64,000 bases of DNA, from NCBI GenBank assembly GCA_963678705.1, contig OY783216.1:12276001-12340000 (forward strand), written 5' to 3'. The notes beneath the pieces were generated by a model. It did not search any database. It was not told the DNA's origin and saw only the letters and a program-made list of their open reading frames with translations. The position numbers were made by a program, and so were the translations under genes. Positions 52,210 to 63,674 of the stretch are shown piece after piece. The stretch's first letter is position 1; each line of letters begins with the position of its first letter. The DNA is from Panorpa germanica. Taxonomy: Eukaryota; Arthropoda; Insecta; Mecoptera; Panorpidae.

Positions 52210-54556
52210 TCAATCATCTTCGTTGTTGGGTTTATCCTCCTGATCGTCATCTTCTTCTTCTTCTTTTAGGTTTCCTTCCTCACCTTCCTCCTCGTCGGGT
52301 AGTTGGCACCAGAGTTTTATTCTGTCGGAAGCGAATATGGATTTAAACGACCTCAGTGTTCGTTTGGCTACTGGTATGTCTTGCAGAATGTATCTGTCGT
52401 GTGGTAATACTTCTGTCACTAGATATGGACCCTTGTACTTCGGTGTAAGCTTCCTGGAGCTCCCTGTAGCTGCTGCTTCTCGCTCTACAAGCACTATATC
52501 TCCTTTGCTCTTTCCTGGTACGACCCATCGTTTGTCTTATTTCCGATAGATGCGTCCTTTTTCTAGTACATAATCTGTATGCACTTGCTTTTCTTCATTC
52601 GTGGTTAATTTTCTCTTTAATTGATTATAGATTTCTTGCAATTTCGGGTCTTGTCGTTGCATTGTCAATAACCAATTGTCTTCAGATATGTGTATGTTTA
52701 TTATTTTCATATCTACTACTTCTGCTTCTTGACATTCCACATGTGGTGCTCTGCTTATGGCGCCGTTCCATGTTCTTAAAAGTTCTGTATTCTAATTCCA
52801 TATCGTATTCTTGAAGATGTAGCCACCATCTTGCCATTCGTGGTATTAAATCTCGTTTCGACATCGTTGATTTCAGTGCGTTGCAGTCTGTTATCACCTT
52901 GAATAAGCGCCCTAGTAAGTAAACTCTAAATCTTTTCACTGATTCTACTACTGCGAGAGTTTCCATTTCGTAGCTGTGATATTTCTGTTCTGCCGGTGTC
53001 GATTGTCTACTGAAATAAGCAACTGGATTTAATATTTTCTTATCATTGTATTGTAATAAAATACCTGCTATTCCATAGCTGCTTGCGTCACAGTGTAATT
53101 TATGTTTTGCGTTAACATCATACAACTGTAGTAATGGTCTGCTTGTTAACTTTTCTCGTAGCTCGTCAAAACCATTTTCTTGTTCTTTAGCCCATACGAA
53201 TTCATTGTCTTTCTTCGTTAATGCTGTTAACGGTTTTGCGATATTTGCGAAGTCCTGAATAAATCTGCGGAAATAGCTGCATAAACCCATGAATCTACGT
53301 ACTTCGTGTGCATTCTTCGGAGTCTGGTAGTTCGTTACTGCATCTATTTTTCTTCGTCCTGGTTTTATTCCTTCTTGACTTATCTCATATCCTAGCTAGT
53401 CTATTGTTTCATTAAAGAAATAGAATTTCTTTAACTGCAATGTTAACCCATATTTCTTGATTACTTCAAAAAATCTTTTTATTACTGTCATACCTTGTTC
53501 GATACTCTTACTCGGTGTTAAGATATCGTTCATGTAAACTAGAATTTCACCTGGTGCAAAGTTCTGTTTAACTTAGATCATCAATCTGTTGAATATCATT
53601 GGCGCATTGACTAATCCGAATGGCAAATTCTTGAATTGATACAATCCACTGCTAGTTATGAATGCGGTTAAATGTTTCGAACTTTCTTATCTGGTGGTAT
53701 CCGCTTGCCATATCTAAGGTTGTAAAGTACTGATTGCCTGCTAATTGATTTAGTTGGTCGTCTATTAAAGCCATGGGGAATTCTTCACGTTTTGTTTTAG
53801 CGTTTAATCTTCTGTAATCAACCACTAAACGTTCTTCTCCAGTCTTTTTCTGTACCAGTATCATAGAACTTGAATATTCCGATGTAGATTCCTCTATGAT
53901 TCCAGCATCTAGCAATTCTTTTACTTCTTTTTCAACTTTTTGAATTTGTCCATAAGAAAATCTGTATGGTCGACTCCTTATCGGTTCGTTGTCCGTTAAT
54001 TCTATTTTCATTTCCACAAGGTTAGTTGTTCCTATTTCATAAAAGTTCTTTGCGAAGCATTCACGATTTGTAACTATCAATTCACATAAATTTTCTTTTT
54101 CCTTTTCAGATAAATTAGTCTGTATATTTATCTCTGATTTTTCTATTGGCTCGCTATATTTAATCTTGTTCACGTGTGAAATTGTTTTATTTTCCTTGCC
54201 ATCATCAACGTTTACTTCATTATTTCGTTTTATGATTACCTCTCCATTTTTAATTACGATTATTAGTTTGCTGTTCGATAAAGCACTTCTTCCAATGGTT
54301 ATATCGTTATCCTGAGCCTCATTCGGTACTAATAGAATTTCGCACATTATATTGATTTTGTCGATCGTAATTATTGATTTGCGTTTTCCAAGAGAGTTAC
54401 ATGTTCCTTGGCCAAAACCAATTAATGTCACGCTGTAATTTATGAATTTCATATTCATTTTTCTTGCGATATCTTTCCTTATCGTAACAACTTCACCTCC
54501 AAGATCTAAAAATGCGTTAATATTAAGACCATCTCTCTGTACTACTTAACAAAACA
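52210..54556 (-). pseudogene. A6 pol, broken
   Basis: Protease start carries a stop near 54547. Protease and RT fingers are open at 54458-53652. A 9-12 bp loss near 53687 and frameshifts follow, and the palm is damaged (Y-M-N-D instead of Y-M-D-D at about 53520-53530). Thumb and RNase H are open at 53290-52682, then linker (52740-52537), a stop, and the integrase C-terminal tail (52494-52210). Confidence 0.85.
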
Positions 54557-54569
54557 TACCTTCGATATT

Positions 54570-55625
54570 TTACTTTTTAGTTTCACATTTCATTTGTCTC
54601 TTTGGCTCTTCTTTAGCTTCTGTCTTAACTATTGACTTAGTTCTGCATGTAGAAGCTTCATGTCCTTGGCGTAGACATTTTGTACATTTTTGTCCATCAT
54701 TACTTCTCTTGTTTGGACAGTTTCTGGCTATGTGACCTATATTATTAAACAAATAACATTTCCTTATTTCACATCGTACCTGTTGTGTGTCATCTGGTTT
54801 GTCATGACGAATTTTTTGTTCGTTCTTTGACATGGTTGACTTTTCAGGTCATGAATAATCTTGTCGATACTTTAGTTAACTGATTGTTTCTTCAAAGACC
54901 TTAATCTGTTCCATTAATTCGTTTAAATCAGCATATTTAACTAACAAAAGCGTACGAATCATATCTGAGTCATTCAGTCCACTAATGATGTATTTCTGTA
55001 TCGCGACATTTGACAGCTTTCCTTTCTTAGCGATCGCAAGAATCGAATAGAAATATTCTACAATAGTTTCGTCTCGTTGTTTAGTTCTTTTTGTCAACTG
55101 CATATGAATCTTACTTTCATCTTCATTGTTAGGGAACGATTTGACAAAAGCCTGTAAAAATAAGTCGAAATTAGTGTAATATTCATCTATAGTTTCATAC
55201 CAAAGTTTTGCAGGTCCTTTCAACTTTAACACATCATGCAATATCAGCATCTTCTCAGTCCAATTGTAGGTTTCTGCGATATTCTTTATCTTCTCAATCC
55301 ATTTTGTTGAACTCAAGCTATTAATGTTACTGAAGTCGAATTCCGGTAACATGGATATTACTTCTTTAATACTGTACTGATTCTGTTCAGTATTACTTCT
55401 TGGTAAGCTGAAAGATTGATTAAAAATTATTTTCTCACGTTCTAATAATTCTTTTTCCTTATTTAAGAGATTCCTTTCCCATAGTAGAATGTTTCTCTGA
55501 GAATCTAATAAGTTTCTTTCTTCATTTAAGTCGTCAGCCATGTTGGATCTCCTATCTGACAGCTCGAGGTCGATATCGATCGGACTAGCGCTGCGACGAC
55601 TACCTTGAGAACTATGGGCTGTCAT
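54570..55625 (-). pseudogene. A6 gag, two nonsense codons
   Basis: N-terminus and capsid open at 55625-54876. Stops at 54876-54878 and near 54852 precede the zinc-knuckle part (54833-54570), where the first knuckle has lost its second Cys (C-Y-L-F) and the second is intact. Confidence 0.85.
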
Positions 55626-56084
55626 AATTCCTGTTTTCTATTGGTTCTACTTTTTGCTATCTAACTTAGACTTAAACCTTTACTAAGTTAGTTAGATTCC
55701 TTGCTAAATGACAAAAATCCATTATTTGTCACTTAGGTTCCCAGGTGGAATTGTATGTGCCTCGTTCAAAATTCCACCGCTGACGCACTACTTAAGGCGT
55801 TGGCTGGGTGTGGCTATGACGTCACTACAGTTCCTTTGTTCTTGTAATCCTCTAATTATACCTCCAAAATCCACTGTAATTTATTGTATAATTATTAATT
55901 ACGCTTTTACTCTTTCCTTAATTTCAACTTTGACCTTTTGCTCTGGTTCACTTAGAAAGCTTTCACTTAGCTCATTCAAAATTAAAACAGAGTAGTGCCA
56001 GCCTCTCGTCATAAAAATCACTTTTTCTTATTTACTTTCACGATTTAATCTTTTTAAATTCGCGTTTATCCCACTTCTGAAAAC
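55626..56084 (-). promoter_or_regulatory. A6 leader with PBS and CRE palindrome
   Basis: Exact TGACGTCA at 55817-55824; PBS 13-mer next to the LTR. A short duplication (AGCTTTCACTTAGCTCA) near 55958. Confidence 0.6.
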
Positions 56085-56336
56085 TGTAAGGCCCTAAAGC
56101 CTATAAAAGGTGGTATTTGTCAGGATCTGTGTTTATGCGTAGAATGAATTAATCAGAAGTTATGATTAATATGATTTAATAACTAAATATAAAACTGATA
56201 CAAATTATTAGGTGTTGCTACTTTAACACTTCTCAAAAGACTGCCTGGCTATACAGTGTATATCAAGTACATTTAACTTAATAACTATTTTACAATATAA
56301 CTTCAAATTTTGGCGGGTATAATAATCTTATGCTTA
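56085..56336 (-). repeat. A6 5' LTR
   Basis: 252 bp family A LTR. Confidence 0.9.
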
Positions 56337-56361
56337 TATAAATATATAAATAAATAAATAA

Positions 56362-56412
<51 letters not shown>
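56337..56412. repeat. (TA)n microsatellite with TAAATAAATAAA interruption
   Basis: Matches 3031 and 27150. Confidence 0.9.
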
Positions 56413-56414
<2 letters not shown>

Positions 56415-57260
56415 CCATCAATCAATTCTTACACCAACCGTAAAAAAAAAAAAAAAAAATATTGATTGTCAACGGCACGCAGTGTTCCCAGGCGGTCTCC
56501 CATCCCAGTACTAATTGCGCCCAATGGTGCTTAACTTCTGTGATCGGAACGTGTACTGGTGCTTTCAACATGGTATGGCCGTTGGCGGAAGAACTATAAT
56601 AATTATTATATTTATTCGTATATTATGACAATGAAAAAAATTTAAAAAGGTTTATCATCCAAGAAAATTTAAGGTTTTTCAATCTTGACAAAATTTATAT
56701 AGATAAAATAATATCATTTATTTGATATCTTGATAACTCAATACATGTGTTATAGGCCTTCATTCGTATTAACGTCTGTCTTTCTTATTCTCTGGTCTCC
56801 AACCAGTGTCATCTTATAAAATGGTGTATTAAAATTGTCCACTTTTACATTTGGCATAATAGATAACTTCACGGAAAGCTTAATATGTGTGATTTCTTCT
56901 TTCCCTTGGTTTGTTTCCGTGCTACAGAATAGTGTCTGATTATCCAGCCGAGTCTATATCTAATATTACTCAAAATATTTAAAATAATTTTTTTATTATT
57001 TAATATTATTTTTCTATGTATAGATTAAGATACTTTAATATTTATATTTTATGTAATAACAAAAAAACAAAAGTTAAAATAACATTGATATAATTAATAT
57101 AACCTATCAGGATTCGATCCCTTGAGGTTTACTTTATACAATGCCTATATAAGAATTAGGATCAACCACCTCTACGCCCTCCGCCTTATCATACATTATG
57201 TTTTAATTTATAATTCAACATGCGTTACACACCATTATATCCTTCTCAAGAGTACTTCTT

Positions 57261-57262
<2 letters not shown>
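56413..57262. repeat. 5S-like repeat unit, type a (a5)
   Basis: Complete a-type unit. Confidence 0.85.
56468..56586 (-). rRNA. 5S rRNA-like sequence, type a
   Basis: 119 bp with intact box A and box C, followed by a 17-base T-run on the minus strand. Confidence 0.6.

Positions 57263-57332
<70 letters not shown>
57263..57332. repeat. (TA)n microsatellite
   Basis: AT tract between a5 and b5. Confidence 0.9.
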
Positions 57333-57335
<3 letters not shown>

Positions 57336-58228
57336 CCAATCCATCAATCAATTTCAACATCAACCGTAAAAAAAAAACAAAAAAAAATATTGATTGTCAA
57401 CGGAACGCAGTGTTCCCAGGCGGTCTTCTATCCTAGTACTAATTGCGCCCAATGGTGCCTAGCTTTAGTGATCGGAACGTGTACTGGTGCTTTTAACATG
57501 GTATGGCCGTAGGCGGAAGATTTATAATAATTATTATATTTGATCTTATAATATTATGACAATAAAAAAAATTAAAAATGGTTTATCATCCCTGAAAATT
57601 TTAGGTTTTCCAATCTTGACAAAATTTATATAGATAAAACAATATCATTTATTTGAAATCTTAATAAACAATACATGTGTCATACGTATATAAAATGCCT
57701 GTATTCGTATTAACGTCTGTCTTTCTCATTCTCTGGTCTTCAACCAGTGTCAGCCAATAAAAGGCTGCATTAAAATTGTCCACTTTTACATTTGACAGAA
57801 TAAATAATTTCACGGAAAGTTTAATGTGTGTGGTTTCTTCTTTTCCTTGGTTTGTTTCTGTGCTACAGTATAGTCTCTGATTATCCAGATGAGTCTATAT
57901 CTAATATAACTCTAATATAATATTTATATACTCTAATATAACATTTAATTAAACTTTTTCAATATTTTATATCATTTTTCTATGTATAGATTAAGATACT
58001 TTAATATTCATATTTTATGTAATATCAAAAAAGCAAAAGTTAAAATAACATTGATATAATTAATACTACCTATCAGGATTCGATCCTTTAAAGTTTACAT
58101 TATGCAATGCCTATATAAAAATTAGGAACAACCACCCCCACGCTCTCCGCCCTATCATACATTATGTTTTAATTTACAATTCAACATGCGTTACTCACTA
58201 AACCCTTTTTCTCACGAGTACTCCATAT
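57333..58228. repeat. 5S-like repeat unit, type b (b5)
   Basis: Complete b-type unit with a small local expansion near 57907-57945. Ends CACGAGTACTCCATATTATATA as in b1, but with no insertion there. Confidence 0.85.
57396..57514 (-). rRNA. 5S rRNA-like sequence, type b
   Basis: 119 bp, b-type box A and box C changes. Probably a pseudogene. Confidence 0.5.
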
Positions 58229-58270
58229 TATATATATATATATATATAAATAAATATATATATATATATA
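58229..58270. repeat. (TA)n with AATAAATA interruption, empty-site equivalent of B1
   Basis: CCATATTATATA...ATAAATAAATATATATA up to the A7 LTR is the uninterrupted form of the sequence flanking B1. Confidence 0.85.
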
Positions 58271-58520
58271 TGTAAGGCCCTAAAGCCTATAAAAGGTGGT
58301 ATTTGTCAGGATCTGTGTTTATGCGTAGAATAAATTAAACAGAAGTTATGATTAATATGATTTAATAACTAAATATAAAACTGATACAAATAATTAGGTG
58401 TTGCTACTTTAACACTTCTAAAGAGACTGCCTGGCTATACCGTGTATATCAAGTACATTTAACTTAATAACTATTTTACAATATAACTTCAAATTTTGGC
58501 GGGTATAATAATCTTATGCT

Positions 58521-58522
<2 letters not shown>
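58271..58522 (-). repeat. A7: solo LTR of family A
   Basis: Single 252-bp LTR with (TA)n on both sides and no internal region, as left by LTR-LTR recombination. Confidence 0.9.
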
Positions 58523-58573
<51 letters not shown>

Positions 58574-58588
58574 TTACATATATATATA
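58523..58588. repeat. (TA)n microsatellite
   Basis: AT tract between A7 and the tail of LINE D. Confidence 0.85.
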
Positions 58589-58923
58589 TTTTATTTATTT
58601 ATTTTTTTTTTTTTTGTGGTGAGGAGGAGAAATCTTCTATAAGACTTTTGCCTGACAGCCCGTCGGGACGTGTTGGATTCACCCTTGCTGGAAGAGCGCC
58701 TACCAACTAAAACTCCCCCTCTCTTTATCTAGACCACAATCTGGTACCGCAATTGCATTCCTTCAGACTGGATCTTGATACCCGAGTTCCGGTTACGATG
58801 TTGTGTTGACGTCCAGTTCCTTGGTTTTGAGAATTTTCGTGACGAAGACTCGAACCGCACTCCAATACTTTTCCTTCTTCACCATAATATTAACAATATT
58901 ATCTACGGTCAGTGTGGTTCCCG
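58589..58923 (-). other. D 3' untranslated region and A-rich tail
   Basis: Non-coding stretch after the ORF2 stop, ending in an A-rich tail that merges with the (TA)n target. Confidence 0.6.
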
Positions 58924-61595
58924 TTATCGTCCGCACTTATTCCATTGCCACTTTTTTAAAACTTCTTTCCTTACTTCCTGGTGTTTTTCTTCTTTTTCCA
59001 TATAGGCCCTTTTCCGCTCTTCCACCAGTAGTGCCAGAGGTACTATTTCGCTTATCACCTGGACAGCTTCTGCCGAGATTGTGCGATAAGCACTACTCAC
59101 ACGTATTGCCATTCTACGTTGCACACTCAATAACATATTTCTATATTTTTTGAGTTTTACAGCTTCTTCCCATATCGGTGCAGCATACAGCATTATTGAG
59201 TGAACCACCGACGCTAACACTCTTCTCTTACTTGCCTTCGGTCCCTTCAGATTTGGCATTAGTCTACTTAGCGTCATAAGTTTTTCTTCGGATTTTTTGG
59301 CCGCTTGTATAACATGTTGCTTCATGTCTGCATTCCTTCCAATATAGAGCCCCAGGTACTTTAAGTGTTCTTTGGATTTAATTTTCATTGTGCCTACCTC
59401 CAAGGGTATTTCCTTTAGTTTTCTTCCACCATAAAGTACGATTGCCTCCGTTTTTTCAGGAGCGAGCTGTAGTTGCTTCCTCTCTAGCATCTGTTTAATC
59501 CTGTTCAGCGCCGTGTTAGCGTGTGCCTTTAGTGTTTCCTCAGTTTTAGCTTCAACAATAAGTGCTGTGTCATCCGCGAATCAAATGACTGATGCGCCTT
59601 CTGGTAGCTCAGTTTTTAGCACCTCGTCGTACAGAATGTTCCATAAGAGAGGCCCTAATACCGATCCCTGTGGAACTCCGCAGGTAACACTTATTAAATT
59701 CCCCTCGACTTCTATTTAGCGGTCCTCTAGATAGCTGCTTATAATTCTCGTCAGGTACTCACTGACTTTGAATTCTTTCAGCGCTTTCATGATTTTATCC
59801 CAAGGTGCTGAATTAAAGGCATTCTTGATGTCTAGCGTTACTAACACTCCATATTTCCTGTTCCGGTGCGCCTTGAGTTTTATATTCTCTACCGATCTCT
59901 TGATGTGGATCATAGCATCAATTGGTGACCTTTTCTTTCTGAAACCATATTTTTTTTTGAGAGTTTTGGTTCAACTTCCCCTGTTAACCTGACTGCTACC
60001 AGCTGCTCGAGAACTTTTCCCATGACGTCCAGAAGACATATTGGTCTATATTTAGCCTCCAGGTCTCCTTCTTTTTTAGGCTTCTGAATTAGGACTAATT
60101 TGGCTATTTTCCACATTTTTGGAAATACTCCACTTTTTAGTTGGCTATTCATTATTTCGAGGAACTCTCTCGGGAATTCCCTAATTGCCGCTTTGACGAT
60201 TTCAGATGGAATTTGGTCCGGACCTGGTGACTTTCCATTTTTAATTCTTTTTGTCGCTTCCAGGAGTTCTGCTTCAGTAAAATAGGGTATACACTTTTCC
60301 TCTATGGCTATGAATATCCATTTGTGTGTCGCTCGTGTTGGAAACAGCTCCTCGACAGTTTTCATTAGCTTATCGGTACTTAACTTAATTCGAGGTATCA
60401 TGTTGAGCTTTTTACACACAATTTTATATCCCATGCCCCAAATATCTTGGTCAACTTCTTGGCAGGTTGTTTTCCAGGCTTCTTGTTTTGATCCTATTAT
60501 TGCATTTCTGAGGAGTTTCCTTTTTCCATTGTAATTATTTCTGAGTCTTTCTCTACTTTCTTCTGTGACTTCTTTGCTCTTATTTCCTCGAGTTAACAAT
60601 CTTCTTGACCTCAAACATTGCTTTCTTAACTGGGCGATGTTATCGTTCCACCAGTACACAGGTCTACGATTTCCTCCTGCAGCTCTTTTATTAAAAGTGG
60701 CTTTTAGTGCTAGGTTTATTGCCTTCATGCCTTCATTTATATCTAATTTCTGTATTTTGTACATTTCTTTTTCCAGATTTTCCACAAAGATCGGAATTCT
60801 TTCTTTATTTATTTTCCATCTTGCTTCGTTCATTTGTGTCGTTCTAGAGTTAGCTGAAATAACATTAAAGTAGATATTCCTATGAAAGCTAAGGTTTTCT
60901 TCCTCCGCCACTTTTTATTCTGTTATTCGATTGGCTATTTCTTCAGACGTTAGTGTTATGTCGATATGGGATTCACTGCCTCTTCTTACAAAAGTCGGCT
61001 CTTTGCCTCTGTTTTGCACAACTAGTGAAAGTTCTGCTATCCAGTCCACCAGTGCCTTTCCTTTCTTGTCTTCCTTGGGACCCCAAACTCGTGACTTAGC
61101 ATTTAGGTCACCCGCTACTAGCACCTGCTTCTTCTGTGTTTTTAGGCTTTCTCCCAGTGTCTGAAGATAGGACTTAAATTCTTGTTCACTTATATTCGGT
61201 GATGCGTAACAAGAGTAAACAACAAGGTCCTCAAGTTCCACCCATACGAATCCTTTCTGTTCTGTGTCACATTTTAGTATACTAACTTCTTTGCTAAATA
61301 CCCTAATTGCTGCGTCCATATTCAAATCGCTTAGCCAGGGTCCTTTACTAGCCAGTTTCTTGTTTGGTTCTGCCACAATGGCGACGTCTATGTGTTTGTC
61401 CCGACAAGTGCTATGTAGTAAGTCGAATGCTGCTCTCCCTCTATCCACATTAACTTGGATTATTTTCATTTTCGTCATTTTCATTTTGTCGCACTGACAG
61501 GCGCCCCCGTTTTCCGAAGTTCTCTTACTTGTTTTTGATAATTTGGGCATACCATTTCGTTTGTCTCGTGACCTTTTATTTTGCAAGACCAGCAA
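58924..61595 (-). pseudogene. D ORF2: endonuclease and reverse transcriptase, broken
   Basis: Endonuclease (61595-60915): I-I-Q-V-N-V-D-R-G-R, a V-A-E-P-N block, A-G-D-L-N-A-K-S and S-H-I-D-I-T-L, as in the AP-like endonucleases of R1-clade LINEs. Stop at 60915-60917. RT (60911-59910): S-P-G-P-D-Q-I-P, Y-R-P-I-C-L-L. A frameshift in an A-run near 59950; next block (59913-59716) with L-D-I-K-N-A-F-N; stop at 59716-59718; F-A-D-D active site at 59569-59580 preceded by a TGA; then the thumb and C-terminal domain (59490-58924). ORF2 overlaps the end of ORF1 by about 115 bp. Confidence 0.85.
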
Positions 61596-63335
61596 TATAT
61601 TTGGTTCAAACAGGCACTTGCTCTATGCCCTTCCTCTCCACACTTTATACATTTTGTGCTTATGTCCTCCTCACTGTTGCATGCTTTGGGCAAGATGCCC
61701 AAACTGTTGACATTTGTAGCATTTCAGTGGCGCTAATCTTTCAACTATCCTGCATCTAGTCCATCCTATTTTGATTCTCTTCCTGGACGTTAGTAACATG
61801 GCTTCATTTATTGGCAGAGCTATATTGGCGTATCTGAGCCCCCTGCTATTTGGTTTAACCGTCATTTTTATTGTGATGTCTTCTCTCTTGATTTTTGAGC
61901 TAGACAGCTCTGTAACTATTGATTCCAATAGTTCTTCTTCCGTGATTGTTTTATCTATATCTATGACTGTTATATTTCTCTTCCTTTTCACTAATTCTGC
62001 CTCCACTAGGTCTTTCATTTTTTCTTGGACTGCAGCTTTTAGTGATTCGCCATTTCCTCTTTTGCCGCCAGAAACACTCAGCTTCACATACCCCTCAGCT
62101 GTTTTTTCTATGCTCTTAATTTGCACGTCTTACTCTTCTATGTTAATGTTCTTTTTCATATGTCTTACTATATCTACATATGATTTTCTAGCTTCTCGTG
62201 GTTTAACCACTAGTGTTTCTCTACTTGTCCTCACGTTTGTCCTTCCTATTTTTTGCCATTCCTGTGGCTTCCCTTCCTGTACTATTTTTCCTTCACTTCT
62301 CGTATGAAGAATTATGTGATAACCTTGATCTCCAAAAATGAGTTCTATGATTTTGCGAAGCTGGGACTCCAGCCCATCCTTCGAACATATAAATATGAGT
62401 TCTTTCCTTCCCTCCTTTTCAGAGATGGTCTTTACTTTCTCTAATAACGCTGTTACATCCTTTATGTTTTCAGTGTTCACTTTTACCCCATTCAGTCCTG
62501 CGAGATATGTGTAACTGCTACCAGCTTCTTTTTCTCCATTATCTTGGATTATAATGCTTTTATTCTCCATGCATATTAGTTTTCCTGGTTGTATCAGTTT
62601 TCTTCTGATAATATCCTCTATCTGCGGTATTCTTTCGCTTAGCCGTCTTACAAGAGGATTATCCTCGCTCACCTCTTGGTCCATCACCAATATCATATCC
62701 TTGTCCTTTGATGCCTGCATAACTCCACCTCTTACCATGTTAGTTGACTTAAATGCTTCCTCAGGCCAACTTGCGTGGACTAGATCTAAAGCCTCTGCCA
62801 AGTTTATGTCTCCTGTCCTTTCCTGCTTGAATTTCGCTATTTTGTCTTCTATTTGTAGCGCATCCTTGTTTTCCTCAGGAGTAGTAGTTTGAATTCCTGC
62901 ATCTTTCGTTGTTATTTTCTTCTCTTCCCTTTCTCCTTTTGGAGCTATTTCTTTTATTTTCTCGGTGTCAGTTTGAGTCTCCATTTCTGCAGTGTCTCCT
63001 CTTATAGATAATCTTCCAAGTGCCTTTTGTATCTTTTCTGCTTTTAGTTTTCCGACATGGAGGTTCAGTCTGGCTGAGATGTCTCTAATTTCCCTCTTTG
63101 TATTAAAGTTTTCTTTAACAATTTTCTTTAGTTTCGCTGTTTCTCTAACAATCATTTGAATGAGATGTTGGATTTCATTTGGCTCCACTTGTTTCTCTAT
63201 GTTTTCATTCTTTCCCGGATTCTCAATTCTTTTCCTCTTCTTTTCATTTTCTTCCATTTTGACGTTCCTCTCAGTAAATTTGTCCGATTTACAGAACAGG
63301 TCTGACATTGAGCTGCTCCGAACTGGCGATCTCAT
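61481..63335 (-). pseudogene. D ORF1: gag-like protein with CCHC knuckles, broken
   Basis: Starts at the ATG at 63333-63335. A long charged N-terminal region (Lys/Glu-rich, 401 codons) ends in a TAA at 62130-62132. The same frame continues at 62126-61671 to the first knuckle C-Y-K-C...H, then a 1-bp frameshift near 61690. The last part (61702-61481) has C-I-K-C...H...C and C-W-S-C...H. Three zinc knuckles are usual for R1-clade ORF1. Confidence 0.8.
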
Positions 63336-63672
63336 GATCTTCCTGCTTCTCTGAAAAGCGTGCGTCTTCTCTTCTCCAGTAGCTGATTTTCCCGCATCGG
63401 CCTAGTATACCACTGTATGCGTTCCACAGTTGCTTGATGACGACCCAAGTGGAGCCTGCTTCACCACCCCCTCAAGTGCCGGTTCTAGGGATCCGACCCC
63501 TTGTCCCGTAGTTTTATATTCTTTATCAGTGTACATAGCCATAGTTTTTCATAATCCTGTTGGTCCGCGGGAGGTATTTTATTTCCCTCTAGCCCACCGT
63601 ACAAGATGGTTCGAGCATTCCCCTATCCGCCACCTGGGGACGCGCTTGGTTGGGGTTACAGGGTCCCCCCCA

Positions 63673-63674
<2 letters not shown>
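63336..63674 (-). other. D 5' untranslated region
   Basis: About 340 bp between the presumed 5' end and the ORF1 ATG, GC-richer than the surroundings. Nothing further recognised. Confidence 0.55.

Larger units (their letters stand above)
51924..56336 (-). mobile_element. A6: Ty3-type LTR retrotransposon, integrase-deleted
   Basis: LTR-to-LTR copy, 4413 bp, with the shared integrase deletion. Confidence 0.9.
58589..63674 (-). mobile_element. D: R1-like non-LTR retrotransposon (LINE), decayed full length
   Basis: About 5.1 kb on the minus strand. The 5' end begins GGGGGGGACCCTGTAACCCC near 63674 and the 3' end has an A-rich tail (plus-strand T-run and TTTA repeats, 58590-58615). ORF1 has CCHC knuckles; ORF2 has an AP-type endonuclease and RT. 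(TA)n on both sides indicates insertion into a microsatellite. Several stops and frameshifts make it inactive. Confidence 0.85.
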
